Source: Planctomycetota bacterium (lineage in GTDB: Bacteria; Planctomycetota; Phycisphaerae; Sedimentisphaerales; Anaerobacaceae). Taken from it: a stretch of DNA of 11,839 bases. Below are positions 1 through 5,960 of the stretch, one piece after another. The notes under the pieces were generated by a model that was not told the DNA's origin, searched no databases, and was given only the letters and a program-made list of their open reading frames with translations. Numbering within the stretch: the stretch's first letter is position 1; each line of letters starts with the position of its first letter. The translations under genes were made by a program, and so were the position numbers. The DNA lies in NCBI GenBank assembly GCA_020344865.1, contig CP070830.1:795584-807422 (forward strand), in the 5' to 3' direction.

Positions 1-4
1 GCCT

Positions 5-32
5 GGTGATTGGTAAATGGTAATTGGTAAAT
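5..32. repeat. Degenerate heptamer tandem repeat
   Basis: Four consecutive 7-bp units are visible: ggtgatt, ggtaaat, ggtaatt, ggtaaat. Equivalently this is a 14-bp unit repeated twice with one mismatch. No coding function is evident. Confidence 0.7.
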
Positions 33-84
33 GGCTCGTAAGACTCCAGACACAATACACCAGACAAAAGACGCGGGGTCTGGA

Positions 85-102
85 TTCCTGCTTTCGCAGG
101 AA
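85..102. repeat. Hairpin repeat (ttcctgc/gcaggaa)
   Basis: A perfect 7-bp inverted repeat with the 4-base loop tttc, in the context tggattcctgctttcgcagg. It resembles the dispersed 'ggattcccgctttcgcggga' palindromes found in many bacterial genomes; that resemblance is from memory. No flanking gene explains it as a terminator. Confidence 0.6.
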
Positions 103-108
103 AGACAA

Positions 109-148
109 GCCCGCCAAACTGACGGCGGGAAATATTGGGTTCGTTTTG
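109..148. repeat. 40-bp palindromic repeat, copy 1
   Basis: The core is the hairpin cccgcc (110-115), 8-base loop aaactgac, ggcggg (124-129), followed by a T/G-rich tail ending ttgggttcgttttg. The 40-bp block matches 292-331 at 36 of 40 positions by eye. It belongs to the cccgcc-N8-ggcggg family also found at 9086-9105 and 10278-10321. Confidence 0.8.
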
Positions 149-198
149 CATTTTTTGGTTCGTGGTTCATAGTTCGTTGTTCATAGGATTTACGCGGT

Positions 199-228
199 TT
201 CCCCCGATTTCCCCCGATTTTCCCCGAG
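199..228. repeat. 10-bp tandem repeat, three units
   Basis: Three direct 10-bp units: tttcccccga (199-208), tttcccccga (209-218) and ttttccccga (219-228). No function is visible. Confidence 0.75.
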
Positions 229-291
229 AGGACCTTCGTTTATTCGGGCTACGTCCTTCGTTCTGCGTGGCGTGTCATGCGTTGTGCGCCG

Positions 292-331
292 GCCCGCCAC
301 ACTGACGGCGGGTAAAATTGGGTTTGTTTTG
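292..331. repeat. 40-bp palindromic repeat, copy 2
   Basis: Hairpin cccgcc (293-298), 8-base loop acactgac, ggcggg (307-312), then the same tail as copy 1 (ttgggtttgttttg). A partial echo of the tail (aaaattggtttcgttttt) appears at about 404-421. Confidence 0.8.
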
Positions 332-750
332 ACCAAGTGTCCATTGTTTAATTTTTGTTTTAATTTGTTGTTTCTAATGAGGTTATGAATCGGCAGGAGG
401 CGTCGAAAATTGGTTTCGTTTTTCATTATTCGTCCTGCGTTGTGCGTCCTGCGTATGGCAGGCGGATGGAGAGACGGTCCGCCCATTAGTAGATGGGGTA
501 CCACCTATGGTGCAAGCTATGGCACGCCTTGGGGCCAGGCCCGTAGAGGGCAGGCCCCACCCAATTAGGGACGGCGGCGCGCGGATGGTGTGAAAAAGTT
601 CTTGATTCTCGATGCTTGATACTGGTAACTCGTTTTAAGGAAAGGAGTAAAAATTTTTTAAAAAATCGGTCGGTGTGCTGAAAGTACCTGCAAATATGAT
701 TGAAAAGGCCTCGATGCTTGATTCTGGATGCCAGATTCTCGATTTTTGAG

Positions 751-776
751 GCCGGCATGGCCGGCACTGTTTTTTT
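751..776 (+). terminator. Terminator-like hairpin with T tract
   Basis: gccggc (751-756), loop atg, gccggc (760-765), then actg and seven Ts (770-776). The stem is only 6 bp and the T run starts 4 bases after it, so the match to an intrinsic terminator is moderate. No plus-strand gene lies within 750 bp upstream, so its role is unclear: it could end an unannotated transcript or be a chance palindrome. Confidence 0.35.
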
Positions 777-779
777 GGG

Positions 780-837
780 GAGGGTCGCGAGGTCGCTTGG
801 GAGCAGCCGGATTAGGGGTGCTTAGACCGGTAGAGTT
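780..837 (+). repeat. Promoter-linked repeat, copy A (right half)
   Basis: Aligns with 1568-1626, with scattered mismatches and one single-base indel. Shared blocks include tcgcgaggt, ggag(c/t)agccgg and the 19-base block ggtgcttagaccggtagag, which contains the palindrome accggt. A TTGACG -35 box follows 12 bases after the repeat, as it does 15 bases after copy B. The left arm of copy B (agcacccccc) is not present here. Confidence 0.75.
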
Positions 838-849
838 ATATTTTATGGG

Positions 850-878
850 TTGACGAGGTCGGGAAAGGTGGTTATGAT
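850..878 (+). promoter_or_regulatory. Sigma-70-like promoter
   Basis: TTGACG (850-855), 17-bp spacer, TATGAT (873-878). Both boxes match the consensus at 5 of 6 positions. Transcription would begin near 885, leaving a leader of about 110 nt before the ATG at 994. Confidence 0.55.
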
Positions 879-993
879 TTTTGTCAGAGCGGGCGGTGGT
901 CCGGGAAACTCTTTCGTATTTAGCAAGTTCCGTCGCTTTCGCGCCGGATAAACTCCTTTTGTAATTTGTAGAAAAATGTTGCGGTGAAAGCGA

Positions 994-1446
994 ATGATGG
1001 TTTTTGTTTTTTGGACGGCTTTTGTTTTAATTTTTGTTCTGCTATTAGTTTTGCTGTGCTCTTTGGCGGCACTGTTTGTGAAAAAATACAGGAGGTATCT
1101 GCCGAAGGCGGTTATGATATGTTTTGTGTTGTTTGCCTTGCTGGTCGCGGCAGATTTTCTTATGTACCGAGATTTTGCGGCGGCCCTGAACGACCCATCA
1201 GCATTTGTTCTGGACATTCACCCATTGGATGTCCTCCTGATGATTTCTCTGAACTGGCATATTCCAGGGATTATTATTTTAATTGCAGGGACGCTGATAC
1301 TGACCAGAAAGACAAAAAAGAGCGTTCTTTTCTGGATTTGTATAGGAGGTGCGGCACTTTTGATGTGTGGTCTTTTTGTGATGACTTATGATGTTATATG
1401 CGATTGGTGTGGGCAGGAATTTCATTCTCTTTTTTGGTGGATTTAG
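994..1446 (+). CDS. Small polytopic membrane protein, unknown
   Basis: I do not recognise this 150-residue protein. It has four strongly hydrophobic stretches at about residues 2-27, 36-52, 78-100 and 109-129, consistent with an integral inner-membrane protein. Short basic patches after helix 1 (KKYRRY) and between helices 3 and 4 (RKTKK) suggest cytoplasmic loops. The C-terminus (CDWCGQEFHSLFWWI) has a C-x2-C pair and many aromatics. The first of two adjacent ATGs is used; ggtgaaag just upstream is a weak ribosome site. A TTGACG/TATGAT promoter lies about 115 bp upstream. An overlapping frame at 984-1391 is Cys/Phe-rich and soluble-looking and is probably a shadow. The hydrophobic pattern supports a real gene, but function is unknown. 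Confidence 0.65.
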   Translation: MMVFVFWTAFVLIFVLLLVLLCSLAALFVKKYRRYLPKAVMICFVLFALLVAADFLMYRDFAAALNDPSAFVLDIHPLDVLLMISLNWHIPGIIILIAGTLILTRKTKKSVLFWICIGGAALLMCGLFVMTYDVICDWCGQEFHSLFWWI

Positions 1447-1527
1447 GTATTTTGTTTTTTGAGTGGTGAAGGGAAGAAATTTTTGGAAGGCTAAAGGCAG
1501 AGTAAATGAAAGATGGCAGTGGGATTT

Positions 1528-1626
1528 AGCACCCCCCGACTACGACATTCGAGGGCAGGCCGGGGCGGAGGCTCGCGAGGTTGCGTTGGAGTAGCCGGGC
1601 TGGGGGGTGCTTAGACCGGTAGAGTT
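1528..1626 (+). repeat. Promoter-linked repeat, copy B (full length)
   Basis: A roughly 100-bp element whose left arm agcacccccc (1528-1537) is perfectly complementary to ggggggtgct (1602-1611), so it can fold into a long hairpin; ctac (1540-1543) can also pair with gtag (1591-1594). Its right half matches 780-837 and its left half (agca..ccccgac.acgac.ttcgagggc) matches 8954-8980. It lies 81 bp after the stop of the preceding gene and 15 bp before the next promoter. It could be an RNA element, a small non-autonomous mobile repeat, or a transcription boundary. Confidence 0.7.
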
Positions 1627-1641
1627 GTCGTTATTTTGGGA

Positions 1642-1670
1642 TTGACGGATTTTGTTGTTAGGGGTATTGT
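1642..1670 (+). promoter_or_regulatory. Sigma-70-like promoter
   Basis: TTGACG (1642-1647), 17-bp spacer, TATTGT (1665-1670). The -35 is strong and the -10 matches at 4 of 6 positions. It sits just downstream of repeat copy B, mirroring the arrangement at 780-878. The predicted leader to the ATG at 1724 is about 45-50 nt. Confidence 0.5.
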
Positions 1671-1723
1671 ATGGCGTGGAAGAAGTGTAGCGGGCATCGG
1701 GTTGCGTAAAAGGTGCGTATGGG

Positions 1724-2122
1724 ATGAAATTAGTTGGCTTTGTGGTGGTGGGTTTAGTTGTGACCTTTGTTGTGGGGGGTGTTGCGATTCCCTTAGCTCT
1801 AGAGGCGTATGAGCGGGATCTTTTACAAAGTGGATGTGAAGGTATTGGGTTTGGCCTCTTCGTGAACATGTCCGTTTCGATGCTGGTGGGGAGCCTGGTT
1901 ACGGGATTTCTGAGTTGTCCGACACTGAATAGGAAGTGGGGGCTGCTTTTTATGGCACCGGGTCTGTACGCGCCGGTAATACTTTGCGGCCTATTTTTGA
2001 CGGGGGGCGTATTAGGATTAGTATTTTGGTTGGTTTACTACTTAGTGTCGCTGGCCGGAGTCGGAGTAGGGTATTTGCTGAGAGCAGGTATCAGACGTTG
2101 GGTGTTTGGAGTGTGCGATTGA
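1724..2122 (+). CDS. Small polytopic membrane protein, unknown
   Basis: An unrecognised 132-residue protein rich in Val, Gly and Leu. Four hydrophobic segments are visible at about residues 3-27, 42-64, 72-94 and 94-116; the last two are nearly contiguous. The tail (RAGIRRWVFGVCD) is basic and probably cytoplasmic. The start is supported by aggtg at 1711-1715, 8 bases before the ATG. The gene is preceded by its own promoter and by a repeat shared with the neighbouring membrane-protein gene, yet the two proteins show no obvious sequence similarity. Probably inner-membrane; no catalytic motif or family assignment is possible by eye. Confidence 0.65.
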   Translation: MKLVGFVVVGLVVTFVVGGVAIPLALEAYERDLLQSGCEGIGFGLFVNMSVSMLVGSLVTGFLSCPTLNRKWGLLFMAPGLYAPVILCGLFLTGGVLGLVFWLVYYLVSLAGVGVGYLLRAGIRRWVFGVCD

Positions 2123-2141
2123 AAACGGGGATTTTTTTAGA

Positions 2142-2169
2142 TTGACGTGAATCCATTTTGTTGGATAAT
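2142..2169 (+). promoter_or_regulatory. Sigma-70-like promoter
   Basis: TTGACG (2142-2147), 16-bp spacer, GATAAT (2164-2169). Both boxes match at 5 of 6 positions. It lies in the 78-bp gap between two genes and gives a leader of about 25 nt to the ATG at 2201. Confidence 0.6.
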
Positions 2170-2200
2170 GTTTTTGTAAAAATTTGCAGAGCGTAAGGCG

Positions 2201-2662
2201 ATGTCAGGGCTATACAAATATAAGGATTATGCGGTAATAGTGACGGTACTGGTGTGCTTTGCGGGCGGGTGCAAGAGCGAGCAAAGGGGGAGTAGCGAGG
2301 CAGGCAGGATGAGGGCGGCTTACGGTTTCCTTTTTGAGAAGGTTGAGAAGGACGGTGGCAGGCTGATTGCGTCGGAGGGGGACGTGGATTGGGAGATGAT
2401 AGTGGAGGTGATTGAGAGCGAGAAGATGGAGCTTGGCGTTGAAAGGTATGGGAATATCGCGAGGGATTCAAGCTTGTGCTATTATTCGAAGGCGACGGGC
2501 GAAATGGTTGCGGTTGTGAGGGTCGCAAGGAGGGGCGAAAACACGTACTATGTGAGCTACTACCTCGGGCCGGAAGGAGGGGCGTCGAAAGAGATTGAAA
2601 TTGAAAAGAGAGATGGGAAATGGGCGGTGGTAACCGGCGATGAGAGGTGGGAGGTGAAATGA
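2201..2662 (+). CDS. Putative small lipoprotein, unknown
   Basis: A 153-residue protein with an N-terminal hydrophobic segment (residues 10-22, AVIVTVLVCFAGG) followed by Cys24 in the context FAGGC-KSE, which could be a lipobox although the -3 position (Ala) is not the usual Leu. The rest is hydrophilic, with mixed helical (residues 35-70) and beta-like stretches (about 85-150; for example AVVRVARRGENTYYVSYYLG and EIEIEKRDGKWAVV), resembling a small periplasmic beta-rich domain. No family recognised. A strong promoter lies just upstream. The ribosome site is weak (taagg about 5 bases before the ATG). It is followed by an 8-bp tandem repeat rather than a clear terminator. Confidence 0.6.
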   Translation: MSGLYKYKDYAVIVTVLVCFAGGCKSEQRGSSEAGRMRAAYGFLFEKVEKDGGRLIASEGDVDWEMIVEVIESEKMELGVERYGNIARDSSLCYYSKATGEMVAVVRVARRGENTYYVSYYLGPEGGASKEIEIEKRDGKWAVVTGDERWEVK

Positions 2663-2927
2663 AGGGCTGGGCAAGCGGGGCGGAGCGTCGCAGGGGCGCG
2701 TAAATGAGTAGACGCGTAGATGGGTAAATGAGTAGATGAGTACATGCACTTCCGTGCGCTATTCGTAGTCTTTGAAGCTTGCCATCCAGGGGGCCAGGAG
2801 GGCAGCGGGTAATGTTTTAAGTGCTTTTTAAGCAATGACTTAAGGTTTTTCGGGGGTGAGTAATCAGGCATCGAGCGAGGGGCAAGTATGGTTTGAAGGA
2901 GCATGGCAGGATAATTCGTATTTTAGC
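2663..2927. other. Spacer with no gene
   Basis: Apart from the octamer tandem repeat at 2700-2747, I see nothing with clear function between the lipoprotein gene and the pnt promoter. Minus-strand frames at 2468-2749 and 2560-2904 are Pro/Ser/His-rich translations of the repeat and of the antisense of the lipoprotein gene, and are not credible genes. Confidence 0.6.
2700..2747. repeat. 8-bp tandem repeat, six units
   Basis: Six in-phase octamers: gtaaatga, gtagacgc, gtagatgg, gtaaatga, gtagatga, gtacatgc. The consensus is gtaRatga. It begins 38 bp after the stop codon of the preceding gene. Octamer phase does not preserve a reading frame, so it is non-coding. Confidence 0.8.
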
Positions 2928-2956
2928 TTGACGAATAATACGTTATTCGTGATAAT
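2928..2956 (+). promoter_or_regulatory. pnt operon promoter
   Basis: TTGACG (2928-2933), 17-bp spacer, GATAAT (2951-2956). Each box matches the sigma-70 consensus at 5 of 6 positions with optimal spacing. Transcription would start near 2963, giving an untranslated leader of about 80 nt before pntAA. Confidence 0.7.
2931..2950. promoter_or_regulatory. Candidate operator in pnt promoter
   Basis: A perfect inverted repeat, acgaataa (2931-2938), tacg, ttattcgt (2943-2950), spans the -35 end and the whole spacer up to the -10. A protein bound there would compete with RNA polymerase. The half-site attcgt at 2945-2950 recurs at 2914-2919 and, as tttcgt, at 2976-2981: offsets of exactly 31 bp each way, about three helical turns. 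This arrangement suits an oligomeric Lrp/AsnC-type regulator, and one is encoded at 5961-6395. Binding by that protein is an inference. Confidence 0.55.
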
Positions 2957-3043
2957 GTGCTATTACAGAAGTATTTTTCGTATTGAAAGGTCATAAAGTT
3001 TCAAGATATATTTTGGGCGGCTGAAGTTTTTTGGAGAAATAAA

Positions 3044-4219
3044 ATGAGTTTTCGGGGATTGACAGTTGGGATACCAAAAGAAATCTTAGCAGGTGAGAGG
3101 CGTGTTGCTACGACGCCCGAGTTTGTCAGCAAGATGGTATCCGAGGGAGGGAAGGTTTTCGTAGAAAAAGGTGCGGGTGAATGTTCTTTTTTTAGCGATG
3201 AGGAATACAGGGCGGCGGGGGCAGAATTGTTGGCCAGCTCGGAGGAAGTTTTTGCGAAGTCGAAATTAATTTTGAAGGTAAAAGAACCGCGATTCTCGGA
3301 GAAGGCAGGCAAACATGAAGTTGATATGATGCAGGAAGGACAGTACCTTGTGAGTTTTTTGCACCCGGCATCTCCCGCCAATCACGAAATGGTTAGGAAA
3401 CTGGCGGCGAAAGGGGTTGTTGCGATAACGCTGGACTCAATTCCGAGAATTTCCCGCGCTCAGACGATGGATGCGCTAACATCGATGAGTACGGCAGCCG
3501 GTTACAAAGCGGTGTTAATGGCAGCCAATATGCTGCCGGCATTTGTGCCTATGATAAGCAGCGCGGTCGGCACGAGCCAACCCGCAAATGTTGTTGTCAT
3601 AGGGACGGGAGTTGCGGGGCTGCAATCACTTGCTACGGCGAAGCGGCTTGGTGCGATTGTATACGGAGCGGACATTCGGCCGGACGCCCGTGAGCAGGCC
3701 AAGAGTCTGGGCGCGAAGATTATAGATGTTCAGGTTCCTGCTGAAGTCTCGGTCGGTAAAGGCGGATACGCGATGAAACTTCCGGAGAAATGGCTGGTCA
3801 AGGAACGACAGAGCTTGAGAGAAAGCGTCATTATGGCAGATATAGTTATTCTGACCGCTTTAATACCCGGCAAGGTAGCACCGGTCCTTGTCACCGAAGA
3901 TATGGTAAAGTCAATGAAGACCGGTTCGGTTATAGTGGACGTGGCAATCGACCAAGGGGGTAACTGTGAAATTTCCGAAGCTGAAAGACTTGTCACGAAG
4001 TACGGCGTTAATATAGACGGCACGCTGAACATACCCAGCATGCTTCCGAGGAGCTCAACGTGGATGTTTGCCAGCAACGTGTACAATCTGCTCGGCTACC
4101 TGATAAAAGACGGCAGAGTAGTTTTAAATATGGATGACGAAATTATCTCTTCGTCGCTGGTAACAAAGGACGGCAAAATCATCCATTCCGGGACTCTGGA
4201 AGCGATGGAGACGAAGTGA
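3044..4219 (+). CDS. pntAA: NAD(P) transhydrogenase subunit alpha, part 1
   Basis: Soluble NAD(H)-binding domain I of the proton-translocating transhydrogenase, which exchanges hydride between NAD(H) and NADP(H) using the proton motive force. The 391-residue length fits the separate alpha-1 subunit of three-gene systems such as Rhodospirillum. Visible motifs: N-terminal GIPKEILAGERRVATTPE (alanine dehydrogenase/PNT N-terminal domain, residues 9-26); R135-I-S-R-A-Q140-T-M-D143, matching the Arg/Gln/Asp set that positions the NAD nicotinamide; Rossmann G187-T-G-V-A-G192 followed by AKRLGA; YGADIRPDAREQ; and the C-terminal GTLNIPSMLPRSST. The start is supported by ggag at 3033-3036, 7 bases before the ATG. 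pntAB follows after 15 bp and is probably co-transcribed from the promoter at 2928. No key residue appears missing. Confidence 0.96.
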   Translation: MSFRGLTVGIPKEILAGERRVATTPEFVSKMVSEGGKVFVEKGAGECSFFSDEEYRAAGAELLASSEEVFAKSKLILKVKEPRFSEKAGKHEVDMMQEGQYLVSFLHPASPANHEMVRKLAAKGVVAITLDSIPRISRAQTMDALTSMSTAAGYKAVLMAANMLPAFVPMISSAVGTSQPANVVVIGTGVAGLQSLATAKRLGAIVYGADIRPDAREQAKSLGAKIIDVQVPAEVSVGKGGYAMKLPEKWLVKERQSLRESVIMADIVILTALIPGKVAPVLVTEDMVKSMKTGSVIVDVAIDQGGNCEISEAERLVTKYGVNIDGTLNIPSMLPRSSTWMFASNVYNLLGYLIKDGRVVLNMDDEIISSSLVTKDGKIIHSGTLEAMETK

Positions 4220-4234
4220 ACGAGTAATCAGAAA

Positions 4235-4516
4235 ATGAGCGATTTGTTTTTACCTATACTGCTTATCCTCGCGGCAGTGGCGGGTTATAAGCTTATAAGT
4301 GATGTGCCGAGCCTGCTGCATACTCCGCTGATGAGCGGGATGAATGCTTTGTCGGGCGTTACGGTTTCGGGGGCGTTAGTAGCGACAGCGTTTGCGGTCA
4401 GCACACAAAGTCAAGTCTTGGGGTGTGCCGCGGTTGTCCTTGCGACAATCAATGTTGCGGGAGGTTTTTTGGTTACCGACCGCATGCTGAAGATGTTTAA
4501 GCGGGAGAAGTTGTAA
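4235..4516 (+). CDS. pntAB: NAD(P) transhydrogenase subunit alpha, part 2
   Basis: Small membrane subunit that, with the N-terminal part of PntB, forms the proton channel (domain II). The 93-residue protein has three hydrophobic helices at about residues 3-20, 33-56 and 60-80, with the family-typical HTPLMSGMNALSGVTVSGAL between helices 1 and 2 (residues 30-49), and ends in a basic tail (RMLKMFKREKL). The length is near the short end for this subunit; some homologues carry an extra N-terminal extension. It lies 15 bp after pntAA and 12 bp before pntB in the same direction. The ribosome site is poor, suggesting translational coupling. Confidence 0.94.
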   Translation: MSDLFLPILLILAAVAGYKLISDVPSLLHTPLMSGMNALSGVTVSGALVATAFAVSTQSQVLGCAAVVLATINVAGGFLVTDRMLKMFKREKL

Positions 4517-4528
4517 GAAGAAAAGACT

Positions 4529-5947
4529 ATGCAGGAGAATATTTATAAGCTGCTCGATTTGGCCTGTGTTATTGGGATAGTCTCGGGTATAAGGCTTATG
4601 AATTCGCCCAAGACAGCCAGAAGGGGAAACCTAGTTGGCGCAGGCTGCATGTTAATTGCGATTATCGCTACTCTGATCAGCAACCAAATCGTTCCGGCGA
4701 AGGCTCTTTTGATTTCAATGGGGTTGGGGGCGGGCATCGGTTGTTTGCTGGCGGTGTATGTTGCAATGACACAGATGCCGCAGTTGGTGGCGCTATTGAA
4801 TGGATTTGGCGGAGCGGCTTCGGCGATAGTTGCCTTCGTTGTACTAACGGGCAGTACGGCAGCCATTTCAGGAGTCACAAGATTAACCGGCGCTATTGCG
4901 CTGGTAGTTGGCAGTGTTACATTCAGCGGCAGCATTGTCGCTGTGGCAAAACTGGACGGGAGGATTACCTCACTGCCTATTATACTTAGGGGTCATTTTA
5001 TTCTTAATCTTCTAACACTAATGTTCATCGCAATAGTTATTCCGGTGGCAGCTGTCGCTTCCCGCAATGCGACAATCATGCTTTGTGTTTTGCCAATTGT
5101 GCTAGGCTTAATTTTTGGCGTTCTTTTAGCGATTCGTGTTGGCGGTGCTGATATGCCTATAGCTATTTCTTTACTGAATTCTTTAAGCGGCATCGCCGCG
5201 GCGACAGTTGGGCTGACGACATCAAACTTTTTGGTCGTGGCGGTAGGAGGTATTGTGGGTTCTGCCGGCATTGTTTTGACAAAGATTATGTGTCGCGCTA
5301 TGAATAGCAGCATAATTGATGTTTTGACGGGCAAAACCGCCTTATCAACAACAGCACGAGCGTCGGCAGGCTCGGTTGACGCAGGTACGTTGAGCAAAAC
5401 CACCCAAGGCGTTCCAACCGCCGAAAGTATAGCAGCAGACATAGATGAAGCAGGAGCTGTTATCGGCGGAGCCAAAAAGATTATCATCGTCCCGGGTTAC
5501 GGCATGGCTTTGTCGCAGGCTCAGTTTCAGGTCAAGCAGATACTCACCAGACTGGAAGCAAAAGGCAAGGAGGTAAAATTTGCGATTCATCCTGTTGCCG
5601 GTCGCATGCCCGGTCATATGAACGTATTGTTGGCGGAAGCGGAAGTCCCCTATGATAAGTTATGCCCTATGGAGTCGGTTAACGACGAATTTAGGGATAC
5701 GGACGTAGCTCTGGTGGTGGGAGCAAATGATGTTGTGAATCCTGCCGCCAAGACAGCCTCAGGGACACCCATTTACGGCATGCCGGTTTTGAATGTTGAC
5801 GAGGCGGCTTATGTAATCATCTGCAACAAAGATACGTGCCCTGGGTACGCCGGAGTGAAGAATCCATTGTATCTTCCGGCGAAGAATATAATTCTGCTTC
5901 TCGGTGATGCCGCTGAAACTCTCGGTAAGCTTTTAGAAAAACTTTAG
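4529..5947 (+). CDS. pntB: NAD(P) transhydrogenase subunit beta
   Basis: Contains the second part of the membrane channel and the NADP(H)-binding domain III. Residues 1-265 are hydrophobic with multiple transmembrane helices. A linker rich in Ala/Ser/Thr (about 275-305) follows. Domain III (about 310-472) has the nucleotide loop G323-Y-G-M-A, the HPVAG-R-M-P-G-H-M-N motif (G358-N365), and G398-A-N-D401 with VNPAA. Length (472) is normal. One departure: just before G439-Y-A-G, where enterobacterial and Rhodospirillum proteins carry a Lys-Arg-Ser stretch contacting the NADP 2'-phosphate, this protein reads N433-K-D-T-C-P. This may be a clade variant or may affect nucleotide preference. The gene is 12 bp after pntAB and 13 bp before the regulator. 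Confidence 0.95.
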   Translation: MQENIYKLLDLACVIGIVSGIRLMNSPKTARRGNLVGAGCMLIAIIATLISNQIVPAKALLISMGLGAGIGCLLAVYVAMTQMPQLVALLNGFGGAASAIVAFVVLTGSTAAISGVTRLTGAIALVVGSVTFSGSIVAVAKLDGRITSLPIILRGHFILNLLTLMFIAIVIPVAAVASRNATIMLCVLPIVLGLIFGVLLAIRVGGADMPIAISLLNSLSGIAAATVGLTTSNFLVVAVGGIVGSAGIVLTKIMCRAMNSSIIDVLTGKTALSTTARASAGSVDAGTLSKTTQGVPTAESIAADIDEAGAVIGGAKKIIIVPGYGMALSQAQFQVKQILTRLEAKGKEVKFAIHPVAGRMPGHMNVLLAEAEVPYDKLCPMESVNDEFRDTDVALVVGANDVVNPAAKTASGTPIYGMPVLNVDEAAYVIICNKDTCPGYAGVKNPLYLPAKNIILLLGDAAETLGKLLEKL

Positions 5948-5960
5948 TAGGAGTAGTACT

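Larger units (their letters stand above)
1..993. other. Repeat-rich gene-free region
   Basis: No reading frame here looks like a protein on either strand. The minus-strand frames at 190-504, 486-767 and 843-1217 are translations of repeats, with Pro/Arg/Asn/Thr-rich low-complexity products and no domain. The stretch contains degenerate heptamer and decamer repeats, GC-rich palindromes, two copies of a 40-bp block, T-rich simple sequence around 330-370, and a terminator-like hairpin near 751-776. Its 3' end holds a repeat copy and a promoter that serve the gene starting at 994. Fragments such as gagggcaggcc (546-556) recur at 1551-1561. Confidence 0.7.

Noticed and set aside
110..331. CRISPR array
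   Set aside because: The repeated hairpins are only two copies in this stretch, spaced irregularly, with no uniform spacers and no cas genes nearby.
190..504. Minus-strand open frame of 104 codons
   Set aside because: It covers palindromic and tandem repeats, its product is low-complexity with no domain, and there is no good ribosome site.
481..580. tRNA or other known RNA gene in the GC-rich 480-580 segment
   Set aside because: Inverted repeats such as ggggcc/ggcccc are present, but no cloverleaf, T-loop motif or recognisable RNA family.
984..1391. Plus-strand frame overlapping the gene at 994
   Set aside because: The other frame gives a coherent four-helix membrane protein with proper termination at 1446; this one has a Cys/Phe/Asp-rich, domain-less product.
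4993..5487. Minus-strand frame of 164 codons inside pntB
   Set aside because: Antisense shadow of a conserved membrane-domain coding sequence.
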